A stretch of DNA of 64,000 bases from the NCBI GenBank assembly GCA_005882115.1, contig VBEG01000022.1:28613-92612 (forward strand). The letters are read 5' to 3'. A model generated the notes under the pieces. That model worked only from the letters and a program-made list of their open reading frames with translations. It was not told the DNA's origin and made no database searches. Source of the stretch: Chloroflexota bacterium (GTDB lineage Bacteria; Chloroflexota; Dormibacteria; Dormibacterales; Dormibacteraceae). Numbering within the stretch: the first letter of the stretch is position 1; every line of letters starts with the position of its first letter. The translations under genes and the position numbers were made by a program. Positions 62,578 to 64,000 of the stretch are shown one piece after another.

Positions 62578-63744
62578 ATGCCGGATTGGCAGGCCCTCCG
62601 GGCCGAATTTCCACTTCTGGCCAAGTACATCTACTTCAACGCCTGCTCGCTGGGCCCTCTTCCCCGGAGCGGCCAGGCGGCCCTTCACCGCTACGCCCAG
62701 GACTGGGATGAGCAGGGCACGCCGGTCTGGTTTACCACCTGGCTGCCCCTGCTCGAGCGCTTCCGCGGTCGGGTGGGCGAGCTGCTGGGCGCTCCGGCGG
62801 GCTCGACCGCGATCGCACCATCGGTGTCGGTCGCGCTGACCACCCTGGCCACTGGCCTGCCCCTACCGCCGGGGCGGAACAAGGTACTGATCGGCGAGCT
62901 CGACTTCCCGACTGTCGGCCACCAGTGGCTTTCGCGGCCCGGCTTTGAGGTGGAGTTCGTCCCCTCCCGAGACGGCATGACGATCTCGCCCGAGGCCTTC
63001 GCCGAACGGATTGACTCGCAGACTGCCCTCGTGGCGACGACCCATCTCTTCTACACGACCGGCTACCTGCAGGACGTGCGCGCGATCGCCGACGCGGCCC
63101 ATGCCGCCGGGGCGCTGTGCGTGATCGACGGCTACCAGACTTGTGGCTGCGTCCCTCTCGACGTCGAGGCGATGGGCTGCGACGCCTTCGTCGGCGGATG
63201 CCTCAAGTGGCTGAGCGGCGGACCGGGCAACGCCTTCCTTTATGTACGGCCGGATCTGATCCCCCGCGTTCGGCCGCAGGGCACGGGCTGGTTCGCGACC
63301 CGAGACCCCTTCTCTTTCACGCTGCAGGAGCTCGTTTTCGCCGACGACGCCCGCCGCCTCGAGACTGGTACGTGGGCGATGGCATGCCACTACGCGGGGC
63401 TGGCCGGTCTGGAGCTGATCCTGGAGGTCGGTGTGGCGAACATCCAGGAGAGGCTGCGCGACCTGACAGATCGGATCCTCGAGCGGTGCGATGAAGCCGG
63501 CGTCAAGACCTTCACACCGCGGGACCGCGAGCGCCGGTGCGGGATCGTGACCCTGGAGTGCGACAAGCCCGAGGAGGTCGAGACCGCCCTGCACGCGCAA
63601 GGCGTGATCGTCGACTCACGCCCAGGGCGGATCCGCCTATCCCCGCACTGGTGCGTCACCGAGGATGAGCTGGAACGCGGGATGGATTCGGTCCTGCGGC
63701 TGGTCAGGCCGCCCAGCGCATCCCGGGCCCGCGAACTCTCCTAG
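62578..63744 (+). CDS. Class V aminotransferase (kynureninase/cysteine-desulfurase-like)
   Basis: 388 residues of a fold-type I PLP enzyme. The cofactor Asp lies in VIDGYQTCG and the Schiff-base Lys in FVGGCLKWLSGGPG near residue 215. The start LRAEFPLLAKYIYFNACSLG is typical of the class. The CLKWLSGG-PG context is closer to kynureninase and related uncharacterised class V enzymes than to SufS, and no substrate can be assigned. ATG 62578 fits the leaderless -10 box; GTG 62575 is an alternative. Its last 41 bases overlap the convergent HNH gene. Confidence 0.88.
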   Translation: MPDWQALRAEFPLLAKYIYFNACSLGPLPRSGQAALHRYAQDWDEQGTPVWFTTWLPLLERFRGRVGELLGAPAGSTAIAPSVSVALTTLATGLPLPPGRNKVLIGELDFPTVGHQWLSRPGFEVEFVPSRDGMTISPEAFAERIDSQTALVATTHLFYTTGYLQDVRAIADAAHAAGALCVIDGYQTCGCVPLDVEAMGCDAFVGGCLKWLSGGPGNAFLYVRPDLIPRVRPQGTGWFATRDPFSFTLQELVFADDARRLETGTWAMACHYAGLAGLELILEVGVANIQERLRDLTDRILERCDEAGVKTFTPRDRERRCGIVTLECDKPEEVETALHAQGVIVDSRPGRIRLSPHWCVTEDELERGMDSVLRLVRPPSASRARELS

Positions 63745-64000
63745 GAATCACTCTCTCGGGCGGGATGAACTTCACGCCCTCGCCGGCCCGGATCACCTGC
63801 CAGCCGCCTTCGTGCACCAGCCGGTGATGGTGGTAGCAGAGCGGGAGCAGGTTGGGCAGATCACTCCGCCCGCCGCGAGCCCAGAACTCGATGTGATGTG
63901 GGCTCGTCATGTTGATCGGCCGGTCACATTCCGGCGCCGCGCAGGTGCGGTGCCTCGCCTTGAGAGCTCGCCATTGCGAAGGCGAGACCGAGCGCGTCGC
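63704..64000 (-). CDS. HNH endonuclease domain protein (DUF222-type), 5' partial
   Basis: The frame is open to the right edge, so only the C-terminal ~98 residues are seen. They hold the HNH motif: CAAPECDRPI (zinc pair), then HHIEFWARGG and LLPLCYHHHRLVHEG. The layout is the same as the HNH end of the broken gene at 21936-23167, so the genome has at least two members of the family. No lesion is visible in this part. Confidence 0.85.
   Translation of the reverse strand, partial: ATRSVSPSQWRALKARHRTCAAPECDRPINMTSPHHIEFWARGGRSDLPNLLPLCYHHHRLVHEGGWQVIRAGEGVKFIPPERVIPRRVRGPGMRWAA

Noticed and set aside
63704..64000. Right-edge HNH gene and the broken DUF222 gene as ends of one mobile element spanning the window
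   Set aside because: The DNA between them is conserved core gene content with no terminal repeats or transposase; they are better seen as separate members of a scattered family.

Overview
The window is GC-rich chromosomal DNA from a bacterium. It is dense with short-spaced, often overlapping genes (ATGA, GTGA and TGATG junctions), and nothing in it looks like a phage or plasmid. The mix of features points to a deep-branching terrabacterial lineage, most likely Chloroflexota or Dormibacterota-like. These features are a cdaA-cdaR diadenylate cyclase pair, a SigR/RsrA-like sigma/anti-sigma pair, HrcA/CIRCE control of groESL, a coiled-coil insertion in RpoC, zinc-type S4, S14 and L36, and -10 boxes lying directly in front of start codons. 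The placement is an inference; a rpoB or ribosomal-protein phylogeny would settle it.

Positions 1-24100 hold mixed housekeeping genes. In order they are: the end of a GT1 glycosyltransferase; tRNA-Ser and tRNA-Asp; a cyclic-nucleotide-binding/CpaE-like ATPase fusion; an ErpA-type Fe-S carrier; groL-groS behind two overlapping CIRCE operators; and a minus-strand run thiE-thiL-tsaE-tsaB-rimI-tsaD-DUF2007 (thiamine phosphate and t6A tRNA modification). These are followed by the ECF sigma/anti-sigma pair, a Gfo/Idh/MocA oxidoreductase, alr with an AcpS-NnrD fusion, glmS, cdaA-cdaR, argF and an acyl-CoA ligase. The stretch 21600-24130 looks accessory or decaying. It holds a small ribbon-helix-helix protein with a palindromic candidate operator, a broken DUF222/HNH gene behind a LexA-type box, and a tyrosine phosphatase with no ordinary start codon.

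Positions 24129-45978 form one long minus-strand ribosomal array (str, S10, spc and alpha operons joined): rpsL-rpsG-fusA-tuf-rpsJ through to rplQ, then truA-rplM-rpsI. It includes secY, adk, map, infA, rpmJ and rpoA. Upstream of rpsL are a divergent RsmC-like methyltransferase and a five-part oligopeptide ABC transporter with an extra binding protein. Next come rpoC and rpoB, which are not preceded by rplJ-rplL, then a divergent class V aminotransferase and the start of a second HNH gene at the right edge.

The most unusual feature is a dispersed family of two-hairpin palindromic elements: a GC stem followed by a stem built on CTCCCC/GGGGAG. At least six clear copies are present, all in the same orientation. 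Several lie inside coding sequence and appear to be translated (adk tail, rpsE tail, possibly the ThiE N-terminus). A second hairpin type, with an AAATC/GATTT core, sits between rpoB and rpoC and between rplC and rplD. Other points of interest are the tandem CIRCE operators, non-standard start codons (CTG for alr, ATA for the phosphatase), the AcpS-NnrD fusion and the CNB-CpaE fusion with an altered Walker A.
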